64,000 nucleotides of DNA, from positions 4,154,001-4,218,000 of the forward strand of contig NZ_CP083590.1 of NCBI RefSeq assembly GCF_020099395.1, given 5' to 3'. The translations under genes and the position numbers were made by a program. Origin of the DNA: Streptomyces mobaraensis (GTDB lineage Bacteria > Actinomycetota > Actinomycetes > Streptomycetales > Streptomycetaceae). Below the pieces are notes generated by a model. It saw only the letters and a list, made by a program, of their open reading frames with translations, did no database searches and was not told the DNA's origin. Below are positions 18,470 through 28,033 of this stretch, in pieces. The number at the start of each line of letters is the position of its first letter. Positions within the stretch are counted from its first letter, which is position 1.

Positions 18470-20265
18470 CCGGCTGGCTGCCCGCACCCGTCACCGACCT
18501 CTTCGGCGCGGACGCCACCGCCGAGGAGGCGTACGGCCTGCTCACCGTCGACGTCCCCGCCGCGTCCTGGACCACCGCCCTCACCGCCGCCCGCGACGTG
18601 CTCGGCTGCACTTTCTTCGACTGGCTGAGCGCCGTCGACGAACCCGGCACCGGCTTCCTCGTCTGCGCCCACCTCGTCGCCCTGCCGACCGCCGCCGACG
18701 CGTCCGTCCGCCGCCTCGTCGTCCGCACCACCGTGCCGCACGACGCGCCCGCCCTCCCGACCGCGGTCGGGGTGTACGCCGGCGCGGGCTGGCACGAGCG
18801 CGAGACGCACGAGATGTTCGGCGTCGACTTCACCGGCCACCCGAACCTGGCACCGCTGCTCCTCCCCGACGGCTTCGAAGGCCACCCGCTGCGCAAGGAC
18901 TTCGTCCTGGCGGCGCGGGTCGTCAAGGCGTGGCCGGGCGCGAAGGAGCCGGGAGAGTCCGACCACGGCGGCCCCAAGCGGCGGCAGATGCTCCCGCCCG
19001 GCGTCCCCGACCCCAACGAGTGGGGCCCCCTCAAGGGCCAGCTCCCCCCCGCCCCGGCCCGCCCGGCCCGCGCCGCCCGCGCGACGGGCCCGGCCGCGGC
19101 AGGCGACCGCCCGGCCCGCCGCACCCGCACCGCGGGCGACGGCTCGGCGAGCCAGGAAACGACGGCCCCGGTGCGCCGCGCGAGGAGCGCGTCGGAGGGG
19201 TCGGCGAGCCAGGGTGAGGCGGGTGCGGCCGTTCCGCGGCGTACGCGCAGTGCGTCGGAGGGGTCGGCGAGCCAGGGCGAGGCGGGCGCCGCCGCTCCCC
19301 GGCGTACGCGCAGCGCGTCGGACGGCTCGGCGAGCCAGTCGGTGCCGACGGCCCCGGAGGACTCCGCTCCGGCGCCGCGCCGGACGAGCGGCGCGTCCGA
19401 GGACCCCGCCGGCCAGAGCGAGGCCGGCGCCGCCGCTCCCCGGCGGAACCGGAGCGCGTCGGACGGCTCGGCGAGCCAGGATCAGACCCAGCCCGGCGCT
19501 GCCGCTCCCCGACCGACGGGCAGCGCCTCCGAGGGCCCGACGAGCCGGCAGGGGACCGCCGGCGCGACGCCCCGCCGTGCGCGCAGCGCGAGCGACGGCT
19601 CGGTGAGCCAGTCCGGTACGGACGCGGGTACGGGCCCGGCCCCCGCGACCACGCCGACGGGCGTCCCGGAAGCCACCCCGGCCACCCGCCGCCCGGCCCC
19701 GCGCTCGTCCGACGCCCCGTGGCACCACGCCCGCCCCGCCTTCGACGAGCCGCAGGCCGAGAAGCCGAACGCGTCGGATCGCCCCACCGACCCCACAGCC
19801 CCGCCCGCTGCGGAGCCCGCAGTGCCGGAGACGGCTGAAGCGGCGAAGACGGCCGAGGCGGCGGAGGCTGCGAAGCCCGGCGCGCGCGAAGCGGCGGAGC
19901 CCGGGACGGGCACCTCCGCCCCGCAGGGCGCGCCGGCCGCGAGGCCCGCCGCGTCCGGCGAGCAGCCCGCCGACCGGCCCGGTGACAAGCCTGCCGGGGC
20001 GTCCGCCGAGGAACCCGGTGCCGCGCCCGCCGACCGGCCCGGCGCCACGCCCGCCGCACGTGGCGACGAGCCCGGTGACAAGCCCGCCGGAGCGCCCGAC
20101 GAGGAACCCGGCGCTGCCCCCGCCGACCGATCCGGCGACGAGCCCGCCGACCACCCCGCCGCCCCCGCCGGAGCGCCCCCCGCCCCCGGCGGGAAGCGAC
20201 CCGCCGCCCCCGACGGCGGCGCCCCCGAGAACGATCCTGACCCCGCCGGAGGCGACCGAGCATGA
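18466..20265 (+). CDS. nuoC: NADH-quinone oxidoreductase subunit C with ~430-residue repetitive tail
   Basis: 599 residues; ATG 18466 overlaps the nuoB stop (ATGA). Residues 1-160 are the 30-kDa subunit: [12 protein letters not shown], then [20 protein letters not shown] and GHPLRKDF, the family signature. Normal NuoC proteins end soon after this. Here about 430 residues follow: from about 219 to 385 there are roughly eight copies of a RR(T/A)RSAS(E/D)GSASQ-type unit spaced by short Ala/Pro linkers, then Pro/Ala/Glu-rich sequence including GDKPAGA(S/P)[11 protein letters not shown] copies. The tail is predicted disordered, with many R-x-S sites. Codon use is as biased as in neighbours and the frame is open, so translation looks genuine. 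Confidence 0.92.
   Translation: MTGWLPAPVTDLFGADATAEEAYGLLTVDVPAASWTTALTAARDVLGCTFFDWLSAVDEPGTGFLVCAHLVALPTAADASVRRLVVRTTVPHDAPALPTAVGVYAGAGWHERETHEMFGVDFTGHPNLAPLLLPDGFEGHPLRKDFVLAARVVKAWPGAKEPGESDHGGPKRRQMLPPGVPDPNEWGPLKGQLPPAPARPARAARATGPAAAGDRPARRTRTAGDGSASQETTAPVRRARSASEGSASQGEAGAAVPRRTRSASEGSASQGEAGAAAPRRTRSASDGSASQSVPTAPEDSAPAPRRTSGASEDPAGQSEAGAAAPRRNRSASDGSASQDQTQPGAAAPRPTGSASEGPTSRQGTAGATPRRARSASDGSVSQSGTDAGTGPAPATTPTGVPEATPATRRPAPRSSDAPWHHARPAFDEPQAEKPNASDRPTDPTAPPAAEPAVPETAEAAKTAEAAEAAKPGAREAAEPGTGTSAPQGAPAARPAASGEQPADRPGDKPAGASAEEPGAAPADRPGATPAARGDEPGDKPAGAPDEEPGAAPADRSGDEPADHPAAPAGAPPAPGGKRPAAPDGGAPENDPDPAGGDRA
19122..20190 (+). repeat. In-frame repeats encoding the NuoC tail
   Basis: Two repeat blocks. 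At about 19122-19620 a unit of 39 bases plus variable linker (encoding RSASxGSASQ) occurs about eight times. At about 19960-20150 a unit encoding [19 protein letters not shown] occurs about twice with partial copies. All spacing keeps the frame. Confidence 0.85.
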
Positions 20266-21233
20266 GCAGCAGCGACGCCCTCGACGTGGTGCTGCGCCTC
20301 CTGGCCCTGTTCGGCGTCTTCCTCGTCTTCCCGCTGCTCGTGGGGCAGATGGAGCACAAGGTGATGGCCCATATGCAGGGCCGGCTCGGGCCGATGTACG
20401 CGGGCGGGTTCCACGGGTGGGCGCAGCTTGTCGCGGACGGGGTGAAGTTCGCGCAGAAGGAGGACATCGTCCCGGCCGACGCCGACCGGCGGGTCTTCCA
20501 GCTCGCGCCGGCCGTCGCGCTGCTGCCCTACCTGCTCGTCCTCGTCGCGATCCCGATCGGCCCGGGCGCGGCGGTCGGCTGGTACATCGACGCGGGCGTG
20601 TTCTTCGTCCTCGCCGTGATGGGCGTGGGCGTGCTGGGCTCGCTGATGGCCGGCTGGGCGTCGGCGAACAAGTTCTCCCTGCTCGGCGGTCTGCGGACGG
20701 CCGCGCAGCTGATGGCGTACGAGCTGCCGATGCTGCTCGCCGCCGCCTCCGTGGCGATGGCGGCGGGGACGGTCTCGCTGCCCGGGATCGTGGACGCGTT
20801 CCACTGGTGGTGGGTGCCCTGGCAGATCGTCGGCGGGCTGGTGTTCTTCACCGCCGGCCTGGCCGAGCTGCAACGGCCGCCGTTCGACATGCCGGTGGCC
20901 GACTCCGAGATCATCTTCGGCGCGTACACCGAGTACACGGGCCTGCGGTTCGCGATGTTCCTGCTGTCCGAGTACGCGGGCATCGTCGTCCTCTGCGGGC
21001 TGACGACCGTGCTGTTCCTCGGCGGCTGGCACGGCCCGTTCGGGGCCGACGGGCTCGGCTGGGTGTGGACGCTGCTCAAGACGGCGGTGCTCGCGTTCGT
21101 CGTGATCTGGCTGCGGGTGAGCTACCCGCGGCTGCGCGAGGACCAGCTGCAGAAGCTCGCCTGGACCGTGCTCATCCCGCTCGCCCTCGCGCAGATCGCG
21201 CTGACCGGCGTCGTCAAGGTGGCGATCTCATGA
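20262..21233 (+). CDS. nuoH: NADH-quinone oxidoreductase subunit H
   Basis: 323 residues; ATG 20262 overlaps the nuoC stop. Eight membrane helices of the ND1 family are visible. Conserved loops are present: [20 protein letters not shown] (59-78), [20 protein letters not shown] (131-150) and TEYTG (223-227). The usual PEAE/E motif after RPPFD is here MPVADSE (210-216), so two acidic positions facing the quinone chamber are changed. The first-helix GPNRVGPFG motif is also altered to [10 protein letters not shown]. NuoH links the quinone site to the proton pumps. Confidence 0.95.
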   Translation: MSSSDALDVVLRLLALFGVFLVFPLLVGQMEHKVMAHMQGRLGPMYAGGFHGWAQLVADGVKFAQKEDIVPADADRRVFQLAPAVALLPYLLVLVAIPIGPGAAVGWYIDAGVFFVLAVMGVGVLGSLMAGWASANKFSLLGGLRTAAQLMAYELPMLLAAASVAMAAGTVSLPGIVDAFHWWWVPWQIVGGLVFFTAGLAELQRPPFDMPVADSEIIFGAYTEYTGLRFAMFLLSEYAGIVVLCGLTTVLFLGGWHGPFGADGLGWVWTLLKTAVLAFVVIWLRVSYPRLREDQLQKLAWTVLIPLALAQIALTGVVKVAIS

Positions 21234-21790
21234 ACATCCCCGGCAGCGGCCTGGCCAAGGGCCTGGCCGTCACCCTGCGGACGCTCACCCGGCGGACGCA
21301 GACGGTCCAGTACCCCGACGCGCAGCCAGAACTGGCGCCCCGCACCCGCGGGGTGATCGGCCTGTTCGAGGAGAACTGCACGGTCTGCATGCTGTGCGCC
21401 CGCGAGTGCCCCGACTGGTGCATCTACATCGACTCGCACAAGGAGACCGTCCCCCCGGCCGCGCCGGGCGGGCGCGAGCGCAGCCGCAACGTCCTCGACC
21501 GGTTCGCGATCGACTTCGCGCTGTGCATGTACTGCGGCATCTGTATCGAGGTGTGTCCGTTCGACGCCCTCTTCTGGTCGCCGGAGTTCGAGTACGCCGA
21601 GACGGACATCCTCGACCTCACCCACGAACGCGACCGGCTCCGCGAGTGGATGTGGACCGTGCCCGAGCCGCCCGCGCTCGACCCGGCGGCGGAGGAGCCG
21701 AAGGAGATCGCGGCGGCCCGCAAGACGGCCGAGAAGATGGCGGCCGCGCAGGCCACACAGGAGAAGCAAGCGAAGGAGGACGGAGCATGA
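21230..21790 (+). CDS. nuoI: NADH-quinone oxidoreductase subunit I (2x[4Fe-4S])
   Basis: 186 residues; ATG 21230 overlaps the nuoH stop. Two ferredoxin-type clusters are complete: [12 protein letters not shown] (Cys50, 53, 56, 60) and [12 protein letters not shown] (Cys99, 102, 105, 109), the N6a/N6b pair that hands electrons to NuoB. The C-terminal ~45 residues are a charged Ala/Glu/Lys helix-like tail ([20 protein letters not shown]). Without NuoG in this operon, these clusters would be the electron entry point, and a soluble ferredoxin is a reasonable donor; that is inference. Confidence 0.96.
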   Translation: MNIPGSGLAKGLAVTLRTLTRRTQTVQYPDAQPELAPRTRGVIGLFEENCTVCMLCARECPDWCIYIDSHKETVPPAAPGGRERSRNVLDRFAIDFALCMYCGICIEVCPFDALFWSPEFEYAETDILDLTHERDRLREWMWTVPEPPALDPAAEEPKEIAAARKTAEKMAAAQATQEKQAKEDGA

Positions 21791-22380
21791 GCCCCCACGG
21801 CGTCGCACTCGCCTCGGGCGCGCACGGCTTCCTGTCGCCCACCGGCGTCGAGGTCGCCTTCCTCCTCGTCGGCCTGGTCACCCTCGGGGCCGCCGTGCTG
21901 ACCGTCACCACCCGGCAGCTGGTGCACGCCGCCCTGTGGCTGGTCGTGGCGCTCGGCGGGCTGGCCGTGGAGTACCTGCTGCTGACGGCCGAGTTCGTGG
22001 CCTGGGTGCAGGTGCTGATCTACGTCGGCTCGGTGGTCGTCCTCCTGCTGTTCGGGCTGATGCTGACCAAGGCGCCCATCGGCCGCTCGCCGGACGCCGA
22101 CTCCGGCAACCGGCCCGTGGCGATCGCGGTCGCCGGCGCCGCCGCCGTCGCGCTGGTCTGGGTCGTCGTGGACGCCTTCCGGAGGACGTGGATCGACCTC
22201 CGCGGGCCGGTCCAGGGCTCGACCAAGGTGTCCGGCGAGATGCTCTTCCGCTACTGGGTGCTGCCCTTCGAAGCGCTCTCCGTCCTCCTGCTCGCCGCGC
22301 TCGTCGGCGCGATCGTGCTGTCCCGGCGCGGCAAGGAGAGCGGCCCCGCGGAGAAGCCGCGGAAGGAAGAGGCCCGCTGA
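21787..22380 (+). CDS. nuoJ: NADH-quinone oxidoreductase subunit J
   Basis: 197 residues; ATG 21787 overlaps the nuoI stop. Five hydrophobic helices of the ND6 family are seen, including the distinctive third helix [20 protein letters not shown], whose pi-bulge region moves during coupling. The C-terminal [19 protein letters not shown] is a charged cytoplasmic tail. Its stop codon shares one base with the nuoK start. Confidence 0.95.
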   Translation: MSPHGVALASGAHGFLSPTGVEVAFLLVGLVTLGAAVLTVTTRQLVHAALWLVVALGGLAVEYLLLTAEFVAWVQVLIYVGSVVVLLLFGLMLTKAPIGRSPDADSGNRPVAIAVAGAAAVALVWVVVDAFRRTWIDLRGPVQGSTKVSGEMLFRYWVLPFEALSVLLLAALVGAIVLSRRGKESGPAEKPRKEEAR

Positions 22381-22772
22381 TGCACCTCGTCTACCCCGCG
22401 ATCCTCGCCGCCCTCCTCTTCTGCACCGGCCTCTACGGCGTCCTCGCCCGGCGCAACGCGATCCTGGTGCTGATGTCGGTCGAGCTGATGCTCAACGCCG
22501 TCAACCTCAATCTCGTCGCCTTCGACGTCTGGCTGCGCGACGAGCTGCACGCCGGGCAGGCGCTCACCCTGTTCACCATCGCCATCGCCGCGGCCGAGAT
22601 CGGCATCGGCCTGGCCATCGTCCTGCTCGTCCACCGCAACCGCGGCACCGCCGACCTCGACCGGCTCCGCGACCTCCACGAGGACGCCGCCGATCCCCAG
22701 GCCGCGGACGCCACCGATCCCCGAACAGCGGACGACCCCGACCGCGAGCAGAAGGCCGAGGCCGCCTCGTGA
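22380..22772 (+). CDS. nuoK: NADH-quinone oxidoreductase subunit K
   Basis: 130 residues; ATG 22380 shares its A with the nuoJ stop. Three membrane helices contain the two conserved Glu residues used for proton transfer: [17 protein letters not shown] (helix 2) and [16 protein letters not shown] (helix 3). About 30 extra acidic residues at the C-terminus go beyond the usual ~100-residue length. It overlaps nuoL by four bases. Confidence 0.96.
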   Translation: MHLVYPAILAALLFCTGLYGVLARRNAILVLMSVELMLNAVNLNLVAFDVWLRDELHAGQALTLFTIAIAAAEIGIGLAIVLLVHRNRGTADLDRLRDLHEDAADPQAADATDPRTADDPDREQKAEAAS

Positions 22773-24760
22773 CGACCACGACCACCGCCGTCCTCGTCCC
22801 GCTGCTGCCCTTCCTGGGTGCCGTCGGCGGCATCCTGGCCGGCCGCCGCGCGCCCGGACTCGTCCGGCCGCTGGCCCTCCTGCCGACCGCCGTCGCCGCC
22901 GTGCTCGCCATCGTCGTGGCCTGCCGGCAGGGCGGCGGCCGGCCGCTCGACGCGTCGACCCGGCTCACCCCGACCGGCTCCGTCCCGATCGACCTCGCCC
23001 TGCACCTGGACGGCTTCGCCGTCCTCGTCGCCGTGCTCGTCGGGGTCGTGGCCACCTGCGTCCAGCTGTACTCGACGGCCTACCTGCGCGACGACCCGCG
23101 CTACCCGTCCTACGCCGCGCTGGTCTCCCTGTTCACCTCCGCGATGCTCCTCGTCGTCTACTCGGGCGACCTGATGGTGCTGCTGGTCGGCTGGGAGGTC
23201 ATGGGCATCTGCTCGTACTTCCTCGTCGGCCACTACTGGGAGACCGAGGCCGCCCGCGCCGCCTCCCTCAAGGCGTTCCTGGTCACCAAGCTCGGCGACG
23301 TCCCCTTCCTGATCGGGGTGTTCGCGCTCGCCGACGACGCCGGGACGTTCCGCATCGACGGCATCGTGCGCGCGGCCGCCTCCGGCGACCTCGCCCACCC
23401 CACGCTCACGGCGCTGCTGCTGCTCGCCGGCGTGGCGGGCAAGTCGGCCCAGTTCCCGCTGCACACATGGCTGCCCGACGCGATGGCCGGCCCCACGCCG
23501 GTGTCCGCGCTGATCCACGCCGCGACGATGGTCGCGGCCGGCGTCTACCTCGTCGCCCGGCTCCTCCCCGTCTTCGCCGCCTCCACCGCGGCCCTGGCGG
23601 TGCTCGCCGTGATGGCGGCGGTCACCATGGTCGGCTCGGCCGTCGCCGCGCTCGCGCAGGACGACATCAAGCGTGTCCTCGCCTACTCGACCGTCGGCCA
23701 GCTCGGCTACATGACCGGTGCCCTGGCCGTCGGCGACCGCGGGGCCGCCGTCTTCCACCTCGTCTCGCACGGTGCGTTCAAGGCCCTCCTCTTCCTCGGG
23801 GCGGGCGTGGTCATCCACGCCGCCGGCACCAACTCGCTGGCCGCCACGGCCCGCATGGGCGGCCTCGCCAAGCGCGTCCCGGACGCGTTCTGGACGATGA
23901 CCGTCGCCCTCCTCGCGCTCGCCGCGATCCCGCCCTTCAGCGGCTTCTTCTCCAAGGAGGCCGTGCTGGGCGCCGCCGAGCACGCGGCCCAGGGCGAGGC
24001 GGACGGCATCCCGGGCGCGGTCGGCTGGACGGTGCTGGTCGCCGGCCTGCTCACCGCCGTCCTCACCGCCGCCTACGCCACCCGCCTGTGGCTGCTCGCC
24101 TTCCGCGGCAGCGGTCCCGAGGCCGCCGACCACGGCCGGCAGCCCGCCGCCATGACGAGCGTCCTGTGGGTGCTGCTCGTCCCCACCGTCGCCCTCGGCC
24201 TCGCCGCCTGGAAGCTCCCCGACTGGTTCGACGGCGGCTCCCTGGCCCCCACGCTCACCACCTCCCTCCTGTCCACCGGCTGCGCCCTCGCCGGCGTGCT
24301 CGTCGTCGTCGCCGCGTGGCGGCGCACCGCGGCCCTCGCCGCCCGTACCCCCCTCGGCGCGGTGGCCGCGGACCCGGCGGAGGCCCCGGCCGTCTCCGAG
24401 GAGGAGGCCATCGCCACCCACGAGGCCGTGTACGGCAGCGTCGCCGGCGCCCAGGACCCCGCCGACCCGGGCCGGCTCCTCCTCGGTCCGCTGCACCGGC
24501 ACGCCGCCGCCGGCTTCCACCTGGACGCCGTCGTCCACGCCGTCGCCGTCCGCCCGGCGCGCGGTGCCGCCCGCCTCGCCCGCTTCCTCGACCGCGAGGT
24601 CGTCGAGACCTACGTGCGCGGCGCGGCGTCCGCCCCCGGCCTGCTGGGCGCGGCCGTCCGCCGGGCCCAGACCGGCAACACCCAGACCTACCTGAGCGTC
24701 CTGTTCGCGGGCTCCGTCGTCCTGGCCGTCGCCGCCGTCCTCGTCGCCTCCGGAGCCTGA
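22769..24760 (+). CDS. nuoL: NADH-quinone oxidoreductase subunit L (proton pump)
   Basis: 663 residues from GTG 22769, which overlaps the nuoK stop. This is the distal antiporter-like pump. Key residues are kept: the helix-5 Glu in [18 protein letters not shown] and the helix-7 Lys in [20 protein letters not shown]. The C-terminus ([15 protein letters not shown]) leads to the last helix [19 protein letters not shown]; the long lateral helix connecting NuoL to NuoJ would be before it. It should pump protons. The nuoM start lies two bases after its stop. Confidence 0.97.
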   Translation: MTTTTTAVLVPLLPFLGAVGGILAGRRAPGLVRPLALLPTAVAAVLAIVVACRQGGGRPLDASTRLTPTGSVPIDLALHLDGFAVLVAVLVGVVATCVQLYSTAYLRDDPRYPSYAALVSLFTSAMLLVVYSGDLMVLLVGWEVMGICSYFLVGHYWETEAARAASLKAFLVTKLGDVPFLIGVFALADDAGTFRIDGIVRAAASGDLAHPTLTALLLLAGVAGKSAQFPLHTWLPDAMAGPTPVSALIHAATMVAAGVYLVARLLPVFAASTAALAVLAVMAAVTMVGSAVAALAQDDIKRVLAYSTVGQLGYMTGALAVGDRGAAVFHLVSHGAFKALLFLGAGVVIHAAGTNSLAATARMGGLAKRVPDAFWTMTVALLALAAIPPFSGFFSKEAVLGAAEHAAQGEADGIPGAVGWTVLVAGLLTAVLTAAYATRLWLLAFRGSGPEAADHGRQPAAMTSVLWVLLVPTVALGLAAWKLPDWFDGGSLAPTLTTSLLSTGCALAGVLVVVAAWRRTAALAARTPLGAVAADPAEAPAVSEEEAIATHEAVYGSVAGAQDPADPGRLLLGPLHRHAAAGFHLDAVVHAVAVRPARGAARLARFLDREVVETYVRGAASAPGLLGAAVRRAQTGNTQTYLSVLFAGSVVLAVAAVLVASGA

Positions 24761-24762
24761 CC

Positions 24763-26346
24763 GTGAGCCATACCGTTCTGCAGATCCTCCTCCTCGCGAT
24801 CGTCGGCCTGCCCCTCGCCGGAGCCGTCGCCGCCCTCCTCCCGGCACCGCCCGGACTCAAGGGCCGGAGCCCCGACCAGGCCGTCATGCGGCACGGCGTC
24901 ACCGTCACAGGCGCCGTGCTCGCGCTCACCGTCGTCCTGGCCGCCGGCTTCGACCACGACCGGCCGGCCCGGATGCAGGCCACCACCGACGTGAGCTGGA
25001 TCCCGGCCCTCGGCATCCGGTTCCACCTCGGCGTGGACGGCGTCTCGCTCCCCCTCCTCGTCCTGACCTCGCTCCTCACCTTCCTCTGCGCGCTGTACAG
25101 CTACTTCCGCGTGCCCGACGGCCCGTCACCGAAGGCTTTCGTGGCGTTGCTGCTGCTCCTGGAGGCCGGCACCCTCGCCTCGTTCGCCGTCCTCGACCTC
25201 GTGCTGTTCTTCCTCGCGTTCGAGACGGTGCTCGTCCCGATGTACTTCCTCATCGCCCGCTGGGGTGGCGAGGGACGCGAGCGCGGCGCCTGGCGCTTCG
25301 TCCTCTACACCCTGCTCGGGTCCGTGGTCATGCTGCTCGGCCTCCTCCTCGTCGGCATCAAGGGCGGCACCTTCGACATGGTGGCACTCGCCACTGACAA
25401 CGGCTCGGGTCTGAGCCATTCCACGCAGGTCATCGCGGTGTTGGCGATCGGCGCGGGGCTCGCGGTGAAGGCCCCGATGTTCCCGCTGCACAGCTGGCTG
25501 CCCGACGCGCACACCGCCGCGCCGACCGTCGGCTCGGTGCTCCTCGCGGGCGTGCTGCTGAAGATGGGCACCTACGGCATCGTCCGCATCGTCCTTCCCA
25601 TGGCCCCCGACGGCGCCCACACGTTCGCGCCGTACCTCGCCGCGTTCGCCGCCGTCGGCATCGTCTACGGCTCGCTGGTCTGCCTGGCGCTGGCCCGCCG
25701 CGGCTCCGGCGGCGACCTCAAGCGGCTGATCGCCTACAGCTCCGTCGGCCACATGGGCTTCGTCCTCCTGGGCATCTCCACCCTCACGCCCACCGGCGTC
25801 AACGCGGCCCTCTTCGCCAACATCGCCCACGGCCTCATCACCGGCCTCCTCTTCTTCCTGGTCGGCGGCATCAAGGACCGCTACGGCACCACCGACCTCG
25901 ACCGGCTCTCCGGCCCCACCGGCGCCGCGCTCTACGGCCGGGCGCCACGCCTCGGCGGCCTCCTCGCCTTCGGCGCCGTCGCCTCCCTCGGGCTGCCCGG
26001 ACTGGCCGGATTCTGGGGCGAGATGCTCGCGATGTTCGCCTCCTTCCGGCCCGCCGACGGCCTCAGCCGCCCCGCCTACCTCACCTTCATGGCGCTGGCC
26101 GGCCTCGGCACCCTGCTGACCGCCGCCTACCTGCTGGTCGTCGTCCGCCGCGTCTGCATGGGCGGCAACGGCGAACAGCATCCGCCGGCGACGGAGACCG
26201 GCCCGGCGCTCGCGGACGTCCGCCCGTACGAGTTCGCCGCCTGGACGCCGCTCGTCGTCCTCACCGTCCTCGCCGGCCTCTGGCCCGCGGCCCTCCTGGG
26301 CCTCACCGACCCGGCCGTCCAGCAGCTCCTCGGAGGAGGCAACTGA
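24763..26346 (+). CDS. nuoM: NADH-quinone oxidoreductase subunit M (proton pump)
   Basis: 527 residues from GTG 24763. Fourteen-helix antiporter-like subunit. Pumping residues are present: the Glu in FLAFETVLVPMYFLIARWGG and the Lys in GLAVKAPMFPLHSWLPDAHT. KRLIAYSSVGHMGFVLLG carries the helix-8 Lys and broken-helix motif. The reading frame is open far upstream on account of GC bias; GTG 24763 fits the family N-terminus. Stop and nuoN start overlap (TGATG). Confidence 0.97.
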   Translation: MSHTVLQILLLAIVGLPLAGAVAALLPAPPGLKGRSPDQAVMRHGVTVTGAVLALTVVLAAGFDHDRPARMQATTDVSWIPALGIRFHLGVDGVSLPLLVLTSLLTFLCALYSYFRVPDGPSPKAFVALLLLLEAGTLASFAVLDLVLFFLAFETVLVPMYFLIARWGGEGRERGAWRFVLYTLLGSVVMLLGLLLVGIKGGTFDMVALATDNGSGLSHSTQVIAVLAIGAGLAVKAPMFPLHSWLPDAHTAAPTVGSVLLAGVLLKMGTYGIVRIVLPMAPDGAHTFAPYLAAFAAVGIVYGSLVCLALARRGSGGDLKRLIAYSSVGHMGFVLLGISTLTPTGVNAALFANIAHGLITGLLFFLVGGIKDRYGTTDLDRLSGPTGAALYGRAPRLGGLLAFGAVASLGLPGLAGFWGEMLAMFASFRPADGLSRPAYLTFMALAGLGTLLTAAYLLVVVRRVCMGGNGEQHPPATETGPALADVRPYEFAAWTPLVVLTVLAGLWPAALLGLTDPAVQQLLGGGN

Positions 26347-27887
26347 TGGTTCTCCTCGCCGACTCCGCGGCCGTCTCCCTGGTCCAGTCCGTCGACTGGC
26401 TCGCCGTCGCACCGCCCCTGATCGCCGCCGTGGCCGCGCTCGCCGTCCTCGTCGCCGACCTCTTCCTGCCCGCCGAACGGAAGCACGTCCTCGGCGGCAT
26501 CACCGTCGGCGGCCTGCTGCTGGCCGGGCTGGCACTGATCCCGCTGCGGGCCGGCACCCGCAGCACCTTCTGCCTCACCGGCGGCAGTCACACCTGCAGT
26601 TACGAGGCCGACCACTTCACGCTGATCCTCCAGTTCCTGGTCCTCGGCGGCGCGCTGCTGACCGCCCTGCTCTCCGCCACCACCGTGCGCGAACAGGAAC
26701 TCCCCGCCGGCGAGTACTGGTTCCTGCTGCTCTCCTCCGCCGCCGGCGCCGCCCTGCTGCCCGCCTCCCGCGACCTCGCCACCCTCGTCGTCGCCCTGGA
26801 GGTCGCCTCGCTGCCCGCGTTCGCCCTCGTCGGCCTGCGCCGCGGCGACCGGCGCTCCTCCGAGGCGGCGCTGAAGTTCTTCCTCTCCTCGGTCACCGCC
26901 ACGGCGGTCACCCTGCTCGGCGTCAGCTTCGTCTACGCGGCCACCGGCACCCTGCACCTCACCGACGTCGCCCACAGCCTCGCCGCCGTCGACCCGCGGC
27001 TCGCCGTCCTCGCCCGCACCGGCGTCGTCCTGACCCTCGTCGGCTTCGCCTTCAAGACGGCCGCCGTGCCCTTCCACTTCTGGGTGCCGGACGCGTACGC
27101 CGGCGCGCCGCTGCCCGTCGCCGGCTACCTCTCCGTCGTCGGCAAGGCCGTCGGCTTCACGGGCATCGCCCTCGTGACGGTCGTCGCGTTCCCGTCGTAC
27201 TCCGACGTCTGGGGGCCGGCCCTGGCCGTCCTCGCCGCCCTCACCATGACCGTCGGCAACGTCGCCGCGCTGCGCCAGCGCCCGGACCGGAAGCTCAGCG
27301 CCGTCCGGCTGCTCGCCTGGTCCTCGGTCGGCCAGGCGGGCTACCTGCTGGTGCCGCTGGCCGCCGCCGGGTACGCGGACGAACCGGGGCGCGCCATCGG
27401 CTCCACCGTCGCGTACGCCCTGATGTACGCGGCGGTGAACCTCGGCGCGTTCGCCGTCGCCGTCCTCGTCGGCCGCGCCGCGCCCCGCCACCGGGTCGAC
27501 GACTACCGCGGGCTGTACGCCCGGAACCCCCTCGCGGCGCTCGCCCTCGCGTTCTTCCTGCTCTGCCTGGCCGGTCTGCCGCCGGGCGTCATCGGGCTGT
27601 TCGCCAAGGTCACGGTCTTCTCGGCGGCGGTCGACGCGGGGCTGGGCTGGCTGGCGGCGGTCATGGCCGTCAACGTCGTCATCGCGCTGTACTACTACCT
27701 CCAGTGGACGGCCTTCCTCTTCCGGCCGGCGGGCGAGGCGGAGACGACGGCCGGGGCCGCGGACGTCGCGAAGGCGCGCGTGCCCCGCTCCCTGGGAGCG
27801 GCGATCGGGCTGGCGGCGGCCGCAGGCATCGTGCTGTCGGGCGCGCCGCAGCTGGTGCTGCGGTACGCGTCGGGGGCGCTGCTGTAG
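26346..27887 (+). CDS. nuoN: NADH-quinone oxidoreductase subunit N (proton pump)
   Basis: 513 residues; ATG 26346 overlaps the nuoM stop and has GGAGG upstream. Third antiporter-like subunit: Glu in VVALEVASLPAFALVG, Lys in FAFKTAAVPFHFWVPDAYAG, and KLSAVRLLAWSSVGQAGYLL for the second half-channel. It closes the operon: no nuoD, E, F or G follows, and the next gene is an unrelated protease 146 bases on. All four membrane-pump signatures of the operon are intact, so proton translocation is expected if an electron-input and quinone-reducing module is supplied. Confidence 0.97.
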   Translation: MVLLADSAAVSLVQSVDWLAVAPPLIAAVAALAVLVADLFLPAERKHVLGGITVGGLLLAGLALIPLRAGTRSTFCLTGGSHTCSYEADHFTLILQFLVLGGALLTALLSATTVREQELPAGEYWFLLLSSAAGAALLPASRDLATLVVALEVASLPAFALVGLRRGDRRSSEAALKFFLSSVTATAVTLLGVSFVYAATGTLHLTDVAHSLAAVDPRLAVLARTGVVLTLVGFAFKTAAVPFHFWVPDAYAGAPLPVAGYLSVVGKAVGFTGIALVTVVAFPSYSDVWGPALAVLAALTMTVGNVAALRQRPDRKLSAVRLLAWSSVGQAGYLLVPLAAAGYADEPGRAIGSTVAYALMYAAVNLGAFAVAVLVGRAAPRHRVDDYRGLYARNPLAALALAFFLLCLAGLPPGVIGLFAKVTVFSAAVDAGLGWLAAVMAVNVVIALYYYLQWTAFLFRPAGEAETTAGAADVAKARVPRSLGAAIGLAAAAGIVLSGAPQLVLRYASGALL

Positions 27888-27968
27888 AGGGACGCCCCGG
27901 CGCGCGCCTCACCCGGCCGGCGTACACCCCACCCCGTGCACAAGGGAACTAGCGGCCTCCGCCTCGCG

Positions 27969-27997
27969 TTGACCAGTACGAAAGGTTCCACTGGTTC
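27969..27997 (+). promoter_or_regulatory. Possible operator/promoter upstream of htpX
   Basis: A TTGACC hexamer at 27969-27974 overlaps the left arm of an inverted repeat, ACCAGT (27972-27977) and ACTGGT (27990-27995), 12 bases apart. The arrangement is suitable for a regulator covering a -35 region, about 40 bases before the GTG start. No matched -10 was found, so this is tentative. Confidence 0.3.
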
Positions 27998-28033
27998 AAG
28001 GGTTCCCCTGCCGCACCACCTGGAGGGCGTACC

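Noticed and set aside
19031..20467. Long minus-strand frame opposite nuoC
   Set aside because: It is an Arg-rich antisense shadow of the repetitive NuoC tail and has no start signal or recognisable domain.
17605..27887. Hidden nuoD, nuoE, nuoF or nuoG inside other frames of the operon
   Set aside because: Junctions overlap by 1-14 bases or are 2 bases apart, leaving no room, and none of the alternative frames carries NuoD/F/G motifs.
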